Positions 1-7,530 of a stretch of DNA of 27,707 nt are shown piece after piece (the stretch's first letter is position 1; each line of letters starts with the position of its first letter). Under the pieces are notes generated by a model. It was not told where the DNA came from. It was given only the letters and a program-made list of their open reading frames with translations, and made no database searches. The position numbers and the translations under genes were made by a program. Source of the stretch: an uncultured Blautia sp. (GTDB lineage Bacteria > Bacillota > Clostridia > Lachnospirales > Lachnospiraceae); the NCBI GenBank assembly GCA_900547615.1, contig URHH01000026.1, positions 1 through 27,707 on the forward strand, read 5' to 3'.

Positions 1-48
1 GCGACCTTGCCAAGGTCGAGACCGCGGGTTCGAGCCCCGTCTATCGCT
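1..48 (+). tRNA. tRNA-Gly(GCC), 3' part
   Basis: The visible part begins in the anticodon stem. The stem is positions 2-6 paired with 14-18, closing a 7-base loop TTGCCAA whose anticodon GCC (9-11) reads glycine codons. A T arm with GGTTCGAGCC follows (24-40), then acceptor strand CTATCGC (41-47) and discriminator T at 48, which fits bacterial glycine tRNAs. No CCA is encoded. The D arm and 5' acceptor strand lie outside the window, so the acceptor pairing cannot be checked. Confidence 0.93.
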
Positions 49-54
49 CTTAGG

Positions 55-80
55 GACTCTGAAATGTCAGAGTCTTTTTT
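55..80 (+). terminator. Rho-independent terminator after tRNA-Gly
   Basis: An 8-bp perfect stem GACTCTGA/TCAGAGTC (55-62 with 67-74) closes a 4-base loop and runs straight into six T residues (75-80). It lies 6 bases past the tRNA 3' end, so it probably ends the tRNA transcript. Confidence 0.9.
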
Positions 81-86
81 GTTCAC

Positions 87-133
87 AAAAATACCCTTAT
101 ACAGAAATTTAACTGTGCTGTATAAGGGTATTT
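87..133 (-). terminator. Terminator of the DUF378 operon
   Basis: A perfect 16-bp inverted repeat (89-104 with 118-133) has a 13-base loop. Read on the minus strand, the distal arm ends in a run of five T residues (87-91). It begins 5 bases past the stop codon of the 55-residue ORF at 138-305. The plus-strand side also has TTT, so it may work in both directions. Confidence 0.85.
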
Positions 134-137
134 CTGT

Positions 138-305
138 TTATTCCTTTTCTTTTAACTGATAGGCAACAAGTGCGATATTCCAGTAGCCCTGTTTATTAAG
201 CTCGCGCTCACATTCACTGATTTTCCGGCAGCAAATTTCAGAAATCTCTGCAATGGAAGCGTCTTCAAAAGAAGTGGTTTTATTTGGTTTCTCTGTATGT
301 TCCAT
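138..305 (-). CDS. Small acidic soluble protein, 55 aa
   Basis: This 55-codon frame starts with ATG at 305-303 and stops with TAA at 140-138. Its start overlaps the TGA of the upstream DUF378 gene in the form TGATG, which suggests translational coupling. An AGGAAG ribosome site sits just upstream, inside that gene. The product (starts MEHTEKPNKT, ends AYQLKEKE) is hydrophilic with no membrane segment, carries a CC pair at residues 25-26, and looks helical. I recognise no family. The strong terminator directly after the stop supports its being the last gene of the operon. Function unknown. Confidence 0.65.
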   Translation of the reverse strand: MEHTEKPNKTTSFEDASIAEISEICCRKISECERELNKQGYWNIALVAYQLKEKE

Positions 306-520
306 CAGACTTCCTGCCTTTCGTCATTAACAAGACCGTAGAAGGTTAGAAGATAAAGACCGCATAATCCCACAAGACCGTAAATAATTCTGGAAAGCCA
401 GCTCATGCTTCCGAAAATCATGGCTACAAGGTTGAAATTAAAAAATCCGATAAGCCCCCAATTGACAGCACCGATAACTGCCACAGTAAGGGCAAAATAC
501 TGCAAAAATTTATTTCCCAT
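305..520 (-). CDS. DUF378 family membrane protein (YuzA-like)
   Basis: A 71-residue protein with two predicted membrane helices (about residues 7-27 and 44-62). It carries the family signature: an N-terminal NWGLIGFF stretch, NLVAMIFG in the loop, and RIIYGLVGLCGLY in the second helix. DUF378 proteins are short, widespread in Firmicutes, and have no assigned function. Start ATG is preceded by AAAGGAGA with 8-base spacing. The gene heads a two-gene minus-strand unit with the 55-residue ORF and shares that operon's terminator. Confidence 0.88.
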   Translation of the reverse strand: MGNKFLQYFALTVAVIGAVNWGLIGFFNFNLVAMIFGSMSWLSRIIYGLVGLCGLYLLTFYGLVNDERQEV

Positions 521-572
521 AAGTCATTCTCCTTTCTGAGGAATAGTATTTCCTGAAAGCAGAAAAATATGT

Positions 573-602
573 AAAACAGCCTCCGTTTTTTGACGGAGGC
601 TG
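573..602 (-). terminator. Terminator of the DUF5105-like gene
   Basis: A 10-bp perfect stem CAGCCTCCGT/ACGGAGGCTG (577-586 with 593-602) with a 6-base loop. On the minus strand it is followed by TTTT. It lies 9 bases after the stop of the gene at 612-1676 and before the next minus-strand gene. Confidence 0.8.
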
Positions 603-611
603 CAGAAAAAA

Positions 612-1676
612 TTATTTGATTTTTAAAATCTGAGAAGTTGTCTTTCCATCATTAAAAGTAAAGGTTTCACTTGCTTTTAAGGTGACGTCGCTCTCATCGG
701 AAAGACTGAATACCTGGCATACATTCACTGTTTTTCCAGGCTCGATTTCTTTCATGAAATTGTCAACTGCAGTATCGCTTGCCTCAGGAATGGAGGCACT
801 GCAGACGTTTCCGCTCTGATAAGCCTGAATATTTACGTCTACCATTGCGCTGGAAGAGGTGGATCCGTTGTTTGTATAATCATAGTATACAAGAAGACAT
901 GGTTTTCCGGCAAAATCTTTTCCAACACGGTGCTGAGTATAATGAATGGCAAACTTGTCTGTCTCCATATCAATGGTATCTGTGTCAGACGGTGCAGGAA
1001 CAGCGTCTACTATATTTTTCTGTGTGTTTCCGGAAAGAGAGTTTTCAAGTTCGTTTGCAATGCTCTGGAAGTTGGCTGACATTACTTTTACAGTCTGCTC
1101 GTTAAGAGAAGCGATTTTCCATTCATTTCCTGCTTTGATTACCGGATAAGTAATATCAGTTTCTGTAAATGTGTATTTTGTACCAGCTGCTTTTTCCTTC
1201 ATAATGGAAGCAAGTTTTTCGTGTGCCTGGTCAGAAGACATGGATTCTTCAGAAAAAGCGGAAGATACCATCTGGCGGAGAAATTCACTGATTGCTTCCT
1301 GATAAATTTTTGAACCGTCTATATATTTAATATGGGCAGTTATCTGTGCTGTCTGTTCGGAAAGATTAAAATTGTTTCCGGAAATCTCAAAGCTCATTTG
1401 CTGGTTCAGTTCCCGGAAAAAATCCATATAGACTGCATTGCGAAGGTCTACTGCGTCAAGTGCGGAAAGATCCTGGCTCTGAAGGTGATTTTCCATAAGA
1501 GAAAAGTCCATTTTCTGTACACCGGAAAGGAATTGTTCTACTGATTTTTCTGCATGGGAACGCTCTGAAAAATAGTAGTATGCGAAGCCACCGCCGATTC
1601 CGAGAAAAAGGATGAGAAGAAGGAGAAGAAGGCGAAGCTTCGTTTTCTTCTTTTTTTCTGTATTTTCTGTACTCAT
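612..1676 (-). CDS. Membrane-anchored DUF5105/DUF5067-like extracellular protein
   Basis: A 354-residue protein. A lysine-rich cytoplasmic N-terminus (residues 9-14) precedes one membrane helix (about 15-36, leucine- and glycine-rich, then AYYYF), so the rest should be outside the cell. Residues 40-215 form a mixed helical domain of the kind annotated DUF5105. The C-terminal part, from about 240, has the LVYYDYTNNGS pattern of the DUF5067-type beta domain, in which a YxYTNN motif recurs. The family has no assigned function. ATG is preceded by TAAGGAGG with ideal spacing. The gene is monocistronic: its promoter is at 1745-1773 and its terminator at 573-602. The domain name is from memory of the family pattern. 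Confidence 0.75.
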   Translation of the reverse strand: MSTENTEKKKKTKLRLLLLLLILFLGIGGGFAYYYFSERSHAEKSVEQFLSGVQKMDFSLMENHLQSQDLSALDAVDLRNAVYMDFFRELNQQMSFEISGNNFNLSEQTAQITAHIKYIDGSKIYQEAISEFLRQMVSSAFSEESMSSDQAHEKLASIMKEKAAGTKYTFTETDITYPVIKAGNEWKIASLNEQTVKVMSANFQSIANELENSLSGNTQKNIVDAVPAPSDTDTIDMETDKFAIHYTQHRVGKDFAGKPCLLVYYDYTNNGSTSSSAMVDVNIQAYQSGNVCSASIPEASDTAVDNFMKEIEPGKTVNVCQVFSLSDESDVTLKASETFTFNDGKTTSQILKIK

Positions 1677-1744
1677 AAAGCCTCCTTAAAGAATAGTAAG
1701 AGCTGCTGTTTGTCATAAGAAAAACAACATCTTGTAACTATATC

Positions 1745-1773
1745 AGTATAGCAGAAGTCTATCGCATTGACAA
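1745..1773 (-). promoter_or_regulatory. Sigma-A promoter of the DUF5105-like gene
   Basis: On the minus strand, -35 TTGTCA (1773-1768), a 17-bp spacer and -10 TATACT (1750-1745). Its -35 lies on the same seven base pairs as the -35 of the divergent hydrolase promoter. Confidence 0.75.
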
Positions 1774-1795
1774 TGGGAATAACTGCCCATATAAT
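1767..1795 (+). promoter_or_regulatory. Consensus sigma-A promoter of the hydrolase gene
   Basis: A perfect consensus: TTGACA (1767-1772), a 17-bp spacer, TATAAT (1790-1795). The spacer carries a small inverted repeat ATGGG/CCCAT (1773-1777, 1786-1790). The promoter overlaps an ATG at 1767 that could extend the hydrolase frame upstream, which argues for the internal start at 1827. Confidence 0.88.
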
Positions 1796-1826
1796 AGATT
1801 CAAATAAAAAGACAGGAAGTGAAAAT

Positions 1827-2756
1827 ATGAATCGAAAATATGAGGGAAGCTTTGCTTCAGAACATGATGGGCTTTTTGTTTCTGTTCTGGGGGTTCTTCC
1901 TCAGGAAAAACCGTACAGGGCGGTAGTGCAGCTTGTACATGGAATGGCGGAGCATAAGGAACGATATTTACCGTTTATGGAGTATCTGGCAGACCATGGA
2001 TATGTGGCAGTCATTCACGACCACAGAGGTCACGGAAAAAGTGTGAGAAGCAGACAAGACCTGGGTTATATGTATGGGGGAGGCGCAGATGCGCTTCTTA
2101 AGGATATAAAAACGGTGAACCGGAAATTAAGGGAGGATTTTCCGGGACTTCCACTTATCCTTTTTGGACACAGCATGGGTTCGCTTGCAGTGCGTGCATT
2201 TGCTTCAGAGCATGACAATTACATGGATATGCTGATTGTGTGCGGTTCTCCAAGTAAAAATCCGGCGAGACCTTTGGGAGAATTTATCGCCCGTTTTGAG
2301 AAAATACTGTTTGGTTCAAAACATAAGAGTCGTGTTCTGGAAATGCTTTCTTTTGGAAGTTTTGCGGCACGCTTTGCAAAGGATAAAAAATGTAAGGCAT
2401 GGGTCTGTGCAAATCCTGAGGCCGCAAAAGCATATGAGGAATCAGAACTTTGTGGATTTACCTTCACAGATGACGGATACCTTACGCTGTTTCAGTTGAT
2501 GAAAAAAGCGTACGATGTGAAGAGCTGGCATTGTACGTCTCCGGAAATGCCGATTTTATTTGTAAGTGGTTCGGATGATCCCTGCATGGGAAATGTGAGA
2601 AAGTTTTCAAATGCGGTGTGGGATATGAGGCGTGCCGGATATAGGGATGTAAAAGGAAAGCTTTATTCGGGAATGCGCCACGAGATTTTAAATGAAAAGG
2701 ACAGGCAGAAGGTTTACCAGGACTTAACGGGATATATGCGAAAAAAAGGATTCTGA
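1827..2756 (+). CDS. Alpha/beta hydrolase, lysophospholipase/monoacylglycerol lipase-like
   Basis: A 309-residue serine hydrolase of the Hydrolase_4 (S33) type. Visible elements are the oxyanion-region motif LVHGMAEH, the HDHRGHGKS strand-turn typical of monoacylglycerol lipases, and the nucleophile elbow GHSMGS. A late Asp in SGSDDPC and a His in GMRHEI complete the likely triad. It lacks a signal peptide, so it is cytosolic. The start at 1827 is chosen because AGGAAG sits 7 bases upstream and the in-frame ATG at 1767 lies inside the promoter. Known relatives cleave lysophospholipids, monoglycerides or similar esters; the substrate here is open. Confidence 0.85.
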   Translation: MNRKYEGSFASEHDGLFVSVLGVLPQEKPYRAVVQLVHGMAEHKERYLPFMEYLADHGYVAVIHDHRGHGKSVRSRQDLGYMYGGGADALLKDIKTVNRKLREDFPGLPLILFGHSMGSLAVRAFASEHDNYMDMLIVCGSPSKNPARPLGEFIARFEKILFGSKHKSRVLEMLSFGSFAARFAKDKKCKAWVCANPEAAKAYEESELCGFTFTDDGYLTLFQLMKKAYDVKSWHCTSPEMPILFVSGSDDPCMGNVRKFSNAVWDMRRAGYRDVKGKLYSGMRHEILNEKDRQKVYQDLTGYMRKKGF

Positions 2757-2809
2757 GTTTAAAAAGACTCTTTTCCGGATATATATATATAGTAAATGAT
2801 AGTTATCTT

Positions 2810-2837
2810 TTGATTACCGCAACATTTATGATAAAAT
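2810..2837 (+). promoter_or_regulatory. Likely promoter of the lipoprotein/ABC exporter operon
   Basis: TTGATT (2810-2815), a 16-bp spacer and TAAAAT (2832-2837), 19 bases before the start codon of the lipoprotein gene, with AGGAAAGGAG between. An (AT)6 tract lies upstream at about 2779-2790. The leader would be very short. Confidence 0.5.
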
Positions 2838-2856
2838 CAGGAAAGGAGCAGCAGGT

Positions 2857-3039
2857 ATGCAGAAAAAAGGCTGGATTCTTTTTCTTATTCTTCTTTGTGT
2901 GGCATTTCTTGTAAGTTGTAAAGGAAAAGAAGATACAGAGACAGATAGAGGAGAACTGGTAAGAGTGGAAGCCCTTCAGGAAGATACGGGACTTCCATTT
3001 CATGAAACATATGAGTTTGGGAGACAGAAAGATTTATGA
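2857..3039 (+). CDS. Small lipoprotein leading the ABC exporter operon
   Basis: A 60-residue protein with a signal peptide (K-K, then a hydrophobic stretch over residues 6-17) and a lipobox LVSC whose Cys21 would be lipidated. The mature part is only 40 residues, charged and without recognisable fold. A strong AGGAAAGGAG lies upstream. Its stop overlaps the start of the ABC gene (ATGA at 3036-3039), so the two are translationally coupled. No family recognised; a transporter accessory role is inferred only from this linkage. Confidence 0.75.
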   Translation: MQKKGWILFLILLCVAFLVSCKGKEDTETDRGELVRVEALQEDTGLPFHETYEFGRQKDL

Positions 3040-4772
3040 AAAGATTGTTAAAATATCTGAAAGGATATGAAAAAGAGACGATTCTCGCACCACTTTTTAA
3101 AATGCTTGAGGCAACGTTTGAGCTAATCGTGCCGCTTGTAGTAGCGGGAATTGTAGATGTGGGAATTAAAAACAGAGATACGGAGTACATATGGCGAGCC
3201 TGTATTTTGATGGTTGCTCTTGGCCTGATCGGGCTTGTATGTTCTCTCACTGCTCAGTATTTTTCCGCGAGAGCGGCAATGGGATTCAGTACAGGACTTC
3301 GAAAAGATATGTTTTCTCATATAGGAAAGCTTTCTTATAAAGAGCTTGACAGGTTGGGAACGCCTACATTGATCACAAGAATTACGAGTGATATTAACCA
3401 GGCACAGGCGGGAGTGAATCTTGTACTTCGTCTGTTTCTGCGCTCTCCGTTTATTGTGGCAGGGGCAGTTGTGATGGCATTTACGATTAATGTGAAGGTT
3501 GCTGTCATTTTTGTTGTGTCAGTTCCGCTGATTTCTATTGTGCTTTATGTCATTATGAAATGGACTGTGCCGATTTATAAGAGAGTACAGGCAGCGCTTG
3601 ATAAAATTTCTCTTCTTACAAGGGAAAATCACGTGGGTGTCCGTGTTGTTCGTGCTTTTGGGAGACAAAAAGAAGAGACGGCAGCTTTTTCCGAGACAAA
3701 CGATGAATATACAAAAATTCAGATTGCAGCAGGAAAAATTTCCGCTCTTTTAAATCCGGCAACATGTGTGATCATGAACTTTGCAGTTATGGCAATTTTA
3801 TGGCTGGGAGGAAAAGAAGTAAACAGCGGAAATCTGACACAGGGAGATGTGGTAGCTCTTGTAAATTATATGTCCCAGATTCTGATTGCTCTTGTTGCCC
3901 TTGCCAATCTGATTGTTGCGGTGACAAAGGCGCTAGCTTCTGCGGGAAGAATCAACGAAGTATTTGATACGCGGCCGGGACTTACAGACGCGGGGACAAA
4001 AGAGCAGAACTCAGAAACAGGAGCGCCCGCTGTGGAGTTTTCGGATGTAACATTTTCATATGAGGATGCCAAGGCTCCTTCCCTTTCTCACATCACTTTT
4101 CATGTGATGCCGGGAGAGACAGTTGGTATTATAGGAGGAACCGGCTGCGGAAAGTCCACTCTGGTAAATCTCATAGGGCGTTTTTACGATGTGCAGGAGG
4201 GAGGGGTACGCGTAAATGGAAATCCAGTAAAGAATTATCCGTTTTCGCAGCTTCGAAGAAAAGTGGGAATGGTTCCCCAACAGGCTGTATTATTCAAGGG
4301 AACAATCAGAGAAAATATGCGATGGGGAAAGGAAGACGCATCAGAGAAGGAAATTTTCCATGCGCTTTCAGTTGCCCAGGCAGAGGAATTTGTACGGAAA
4401 AAGCCGGAAGGTTTAAATACCATGATAAGCCAGGGCGGAACAAATCTTTCCGGAGGACAGAGACAGCGCCTTACCATTGCAAGAGCCCTTGTGGGAGAAC
4501 CGGAAATCCTGATCCTTGATGACAGCGCGTCTGCCCTTGATTTTGCAACAGATGCGGCTCTTCGAAGGGCAATCAGAAAAGAAACCGGGAAGATGACGGT
4601 TTTCCTTGTTTCGCAGAGAGCGTCCTCTGTCCGCCAGGCAGATAAGATTCTTGTTCTGGACGATGGAGAACTTGCAGGCGTGGGAACCCATCAGCAGCTT
4701 TTTGAAAGCTGCCAGGTATACAGAGAAATCTGTCTTTCCCAGTTATCAGAAGAGGAGGTGGAAGGAAGATGA
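3036..4772 (+). CDS. ABC exporter half-transporter with degenerate catalytic site
   Basis: A 578-residue fused permease-ATPase of the multidrug exporter (ABCB-like) type: a six-helix membrane domain over about residues 15-305, then a nucleotide-binding domain. Walker A GGTGCGKST is at 367-375 and the canonical signature LSGGQ at 471-475. Walker B runs LILDD, with Asp496 where the catalytic Glu should be. The switch His is replaced by Gln527 (VSQRAS). Such a subunit cannot form a fully catalytic site by itself and normally pairs with a second half-transporter, here the next gene, whose start overlaps this stop (ATGA). Substrate unknown; drug or peptide/lipid export is typical. Confidence 0.93.
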   Translation: MKRLLKYLKGYEKETILAPLFKMLEATFELIVPLVVAGIVDVGIKNRDTEYIWRACILMVALGLIGLVCSLTAQYFSARAAMGFSTGLRKDMFSHIGKLSYKELDRLGTPTLITRITSDINQAQAGVNLVLRLFLRSPFIVAGAVVMAFTINVKVAVIFVVSVPLISIVLYVIMKWTVPIYKRVQAALDKISLLTRENHVGVRVVRAFGRQKEETAAFSETNDEYTKIQIAAGKISALLNPATCVIMNFAVMAILWLGGKEVNSGNLTQGDVVALVNYMSQILIALVALANLIVAVTKALASAGRINEVFDTRPGLTDAGTKEQNSETGAPAVEFSDVTFSYEDAKAPSLSHITFHVMPGETVGIIGGTGCGKSTLVNLIGRFYDVQEGGVRVNGNPVKNYPFSQLRRKVGMVPQQAVLFKGTIRENMRWGKEDASEKEIFHALSVAQAEEFVRKKPEGLNTMISQGGTNLSGGQRQRLTIARALVGEPEILILDDSASALDFATDAALRRAIRKETGKMTVFLVSQRASSVRQADKILVLDDGELAGVGTHQQLFESCQVYREICLSQLSEEEVEGR

Positions 4773-6508
4773 AGCACAGAAAAACCATAAAGCGTGTTTT
4801 GGAATATATTCGTCCCTATGGATTTAAGATTATAGAAATGCTGATTCTGGCAGTAATTACGGTTGCCTTTACCTTATATACTCCGATTTTGATCGGACGG
4901 GGAGTTGATTATATCGTAGGTCAGGGAGAAGTATGGAGCGAAAAACTTTTTAAAATTCTTTTGCAGCTTGGTGTTGTTATTCTGGGGACTGCTGTTTCCC
5001 AGTGGCTTATGAATCTGATTACAAATCAGGTTACATATCGTGTTGTGCAGGATATAAGAAGCCGTGCCTTTTCTCATCTGCAGGAAGTTCCGGTATCTTA
5101 TATGGACGCCAGTCAGCCGGGAGATATTTTAAGTCGGATTGTGGCAGATGTAAGTCAGTTTTCTGACGGCCTTTTAATGGGATTTACTCAGCTTTTTACA
5201 GGCGTAGTGACTATTCTGGGAACAATTGGTTTTATGCTTTCTATCAGTGTGAAAATTTCACTTCTTGTCATTGTGCTGACACCAATTTCTCTTTTTGTGG
5301 CAAGTTTTATAGCAGGAAGAACCTTCCGTATGTTTAAGGAGCAGTCGGAAAAAAGAGCAGAGATGACTTCTCTTGTGGAAGAGCTTGTAGGAAATCAGAA
5401 GCTTGTACAGGCGTTTCATTATGAGGAGAGGGCTGAGGAACGATTTGGAAAAGTGAATGAGGAGCTTCGTGTATGCGGAATTAAGGCTTTATTCTTTTCT
5501 TCTATCACAAATCCCTCCACACGTTTTGTAAATGGACTTGTGTATACCGGTGTTGGGATTATGGGAGCTTTCACTGTCCTTTCCGGAAGAATGACAGTAG
5601 GACAGCTTACCAGTTTTTTAAATTATGCAAATCAGTATACGAAACCGTTTAACGAAATTTCAGGTGTTGTGGCAGAACTTGAAAATGCCCTTGCCTGTGC
5701 AAATCGTATTTTTGAGTTTATTGATACTCCGGCAGAGAAGCCGGACGGGAAAGATGCCGTTACAATGGAACATGCAGAAGGAGAGGTAAAACTTACAAAT
5801 CTTTCTTTTTCCTATCAGCCGGAAGTTTCCCTTCTTCAGGATATTAACATTCATGTGAAACCAGGTCAGAGAATTGCCATTGTAGGACCTACAGGATGCG
5901 GAAAAACAACAATCATCAATCTGCTGATGCGTTTTTATGATCCGCAGAAGGGACAGATTGCAGTAGACGGAACGCCTGCATTAAAAATTACAAGAGACAG
6001 CCTTCGGAAAAACTTCGGTATGGTTCTTCAGGATACCTGGCTGAAGGCAGGAACAATAAGAGAGAATATTGCATACGGAAAGCCGGATGCTTCTCTGGAA
6101 GAGGTGATGGAGGCTGCGAAAAAAGCGCATGCACACAGCTTTATCCGGCGTATGCCAAAGGGATACGATACGGTGATTTCAGAGGGCGGAGGAAATATTT
6201 CCCAGGGCCAGAAACAGCTTCTCTGTATAGCGAGGGTCATGCTGATGCGCCCCTCCGTTCTGATCCTCGACGAGGCAACATCCTCTATTGATACGCGTAC
6301 AGAAGTTAAGGTACAGAAAGCATTTGAGGAACTTATGGAAGGAAGGACAAGCTTTATTGTAGCGCACCGTCTTTCCACTATCCAGGAAGCGGATTTGATT
6401 CTTGTTATGAAAGATGGTAATATAATAGAACAGGGCAGACACCGGGAACTGCTTGAGAAGAAGGGATTTTATGCACATCTTTACGAAAGCCAGTTTGCAG
6501 TGTCCTGA
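4769..6508 (+). CDS. ABC exporter half-transporter with intact catalytic residues
   Basis: A 579-residue partner of the preceding gene with the same fold: a membrane domain over about 15-310 and a C-terminal ATPase. Walker A GPTGCGKTT is at 373-381, Walker B ends LILDE with catalytic Glu502, and the switch His533 is present (VAHRLS). Its signature is altered to ISQGQ (477-481). The pattern complements the upstream subunit: the consensus site would use this protein's Walker motifs with the partner's LSGGQ, and the degenerate site the reverse. That is the known architecture of heterodimeric exporters such as TM287/288 and BmrCD. Translationally coupled to its partner. Confidence 0.93.
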   Translation: MKHRKTIKRVLEYIRPYGFKIIEMLILAVITVAFTLYTPILIGRGVDYIVGQGEVWSEKLFKILLQLGVVILGTAVSQWLMNLITNQVTYRVVQDIRSRAFSHLQEVPVSYMDASQPGDILSRIVADVSQFSDGLLMGFTQLFTGVVTILGTIGFMLSISVKISLLVIVLTPISLFVASFIAGRTFRMFKEQSEKRAEMTSLVEELVGNQKLVQAFHYEERAEERFGKVNEELRVCGIKALFFSSITNPSTRFVNGLVYTGVGIMGAFTVLSGRMTVGQLTSFLNYANQYTKPFNEISGVVAELENALACANRIFEFIDTPAEKPDGKDAVTMEHAEGEVKLTNLSFSYQPEVSLLQDINIHVKPGQRIAIVGPTGCGKTTIINLLMRFYDPQKGQIAVDGTPALKITRDSLRKNFGMVLQDTWLKAGTIRENIAYGKPDASLEEVMEAAKKAHAHSFIRRMPKGYDTVISEGGGNISQGQKQLLCIARVMLMRPSVLILDEATSSIDTRTEVKVQKAFEELMEGRTSFIVAHRLSTIQEADLILVMKDGNIIEQGRHRELLEKKGFYAHLYESQFAVS

Positions 6509-6531
6509 ATAAAGAAAGACAGGAGAAAAAA

Positions 6532-6984
6532 ATGGAAGAAAATAAGAAAGAAGAAGTGAAGGGTACGCAGGAAAAGAAAAAATTGTGGGAAACGCTTCCT
6601 GTTAGAAGCTGTATGTTAATGTGCCTTGCAGGTCTTTACATTCTGTATACAGGATATAGACTTTGCAAAAATGTGATAGACGGTGTGGAAGGTGCAAGCT
6701 TTGGATTTTTTATCGTGGGTGTTGTTTTTCTTGTTCTTGCAGTAGGAATGTTGTATGTAGGAATTCGAGGAGTGCTTGCGGACGATAAGAAACAGAAGGA
6801 GGAGACAGCTGCGGCAAAAGAAGCGGCAAAGGCAGAGGAAGCAGAGGAAATTTCTGAAGCAGAAGAGAAGAATGGAGCGGAAAAAGCAGCAGAGGAGCCG
6901 AAAGAAAAAGGAAAAATGTCCATAAGGGACAGAGCAAATCTGGCAGGACGACTTGCAGAAGAAGAGTCTGAAGAGGAAGTCTGA
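6532..6984 (+). CDS. Two-helix membrane protein with acidic Ala/Glu/Lys tail
   Basis: A 150-residue protein. The lysine-rich N-terminus is followed by two membrane helices (about 27-45 and 59-82). The rest is a low-complexity tail rich in Ala, Glu and Lys (about 85-130), probably helical and cytosolic, ending in EEESEEEV. An AGGAG site precedes the ATG, 23 bases after the ABC gene, and the VanZ-like gene starts 3 bases after its stop, so it sits inside the operon. I recognise no family. Confidence 0.75.
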   Translation: MEENKKEEVKGTQEKKKLWETLPVRSCMLMCLAGLYILYTGYRLCKNVIDGVEGASFGFFIVGVVFLVLAVGMLYVGIRGVLADDKKQKEETAAAKEAAKAEEAEEISEAEEKNGAEKAAEEPKEKGKMSIRDRANLAGRLAEEESEEEV

Positions 6985-6987
6985 TAT

Positions 6988-7506
6988 ATGAAACTTGTGA
7001 TTACATTGTTAAAGCCTTTATCTTTTCTGCCGGCAATCCTTATGATGCTTTTAATATATGGATTTTCTGCACAGACAGGAGAGGTGTCCGGAGAGCTTTC
7101 CTATAAAATCAGCTATCAGATTGTAGAGACGAAAAACGAGATACTGGGCACAAATAAAAGCTATGATGAGCTGGCGGCAGATGCGGATTCCATTCACTAT
7201 TATGTGCGTAAGGCGGCACACATGACGGAATACTGTGTTCTGGCAATTGCCATTTCCTTTCCTTTATATGTGTATAAAGTAAGAGGTATCTGGCTGGTGC
7301 TTCTGGCAGGAATGGTATGTGTGGGGTTTGCCAGTCTTGACGAGTATCATCAGTCTTTTGTAGGAGGGAGAGGCCCTTCTGTAAAAGATGTAGGCATTGA
7401 CAGCATAGGCGCATTAATCGGGATTATTCTTGTACAGGCGTTCTGCTGGTCAACCCTACATAATCCGGCAGGAAAAAAGAGAAAAAAGAAGAAGCACAGG
7501 AGATAA
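6988..7506 (+). CDS. VanZ-like family membrane protein
   Basis: A 172-residue membrane protein with four hydrophobic segments. It carries the VanZ-family motifs RKAAHMTEY in the second conserved block, then DEYHQSFVGGRGPS and DVGIDSIGALIG. The C-terminus is very basic (KKRKKKKHRR). VanZ itself contributes to teicoplanin resistance in Enterococcus by an unknown mechanism; most relatives have no tested role. It is the last gene of the plus-strand operon, with GAGGAAG upstream inside the preceding gene. Its stop codon lies within the hairpin at 7504-7530. Confidence 0.88.
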   Translation: MKLVITLLKPLSFLPAILMMLLIYGFSAQTGEVSGELSYKISYQIVETKNEILGTNKSYDELAADADSIHYYVRKAAHMTEYCVLAIAISFPLYVYKVRGIWLVLLAGMVCVGFASLDEYHQSFVGGRGPSVKDVGIDSIGALIGIILVQAFCWSTLHNPAGKKRKKKKHRR

Positions 7507-7530
7507 GGGGGAATCATGGATTCCCCCTTA
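7504..7530. terminator. Perfect hairpin between convergent genes
   Basis: A 12-bp perfect stem TAAGGGGGAATC/GATTCCCCCTTA with a 3-base ATG loop. It overlaps the stop codon of the VanZ-like gene and the last codons and stop of the convergent Crp/Fnr gene. Neither side is followed by a T run, so it is a strong structure but an atypical terminator. It could act bidirectionally or protect transcript 3' ends. Confidence 0.55.

Noticed and set aside
1767..1826. An upstream ATG that would add 20 residues to the hydrolase
   Set aside because: It lies inside the consensus promoter, whereas the ATG at 1827 has a ribosome site at the right distance.
2757..2790. A possible terminator after the alpha/beta hydrolase (GAGT...ACTC then TTTT)
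   Set aside because: The stem is only 4 bp with an 8-base loop; too weak to call.
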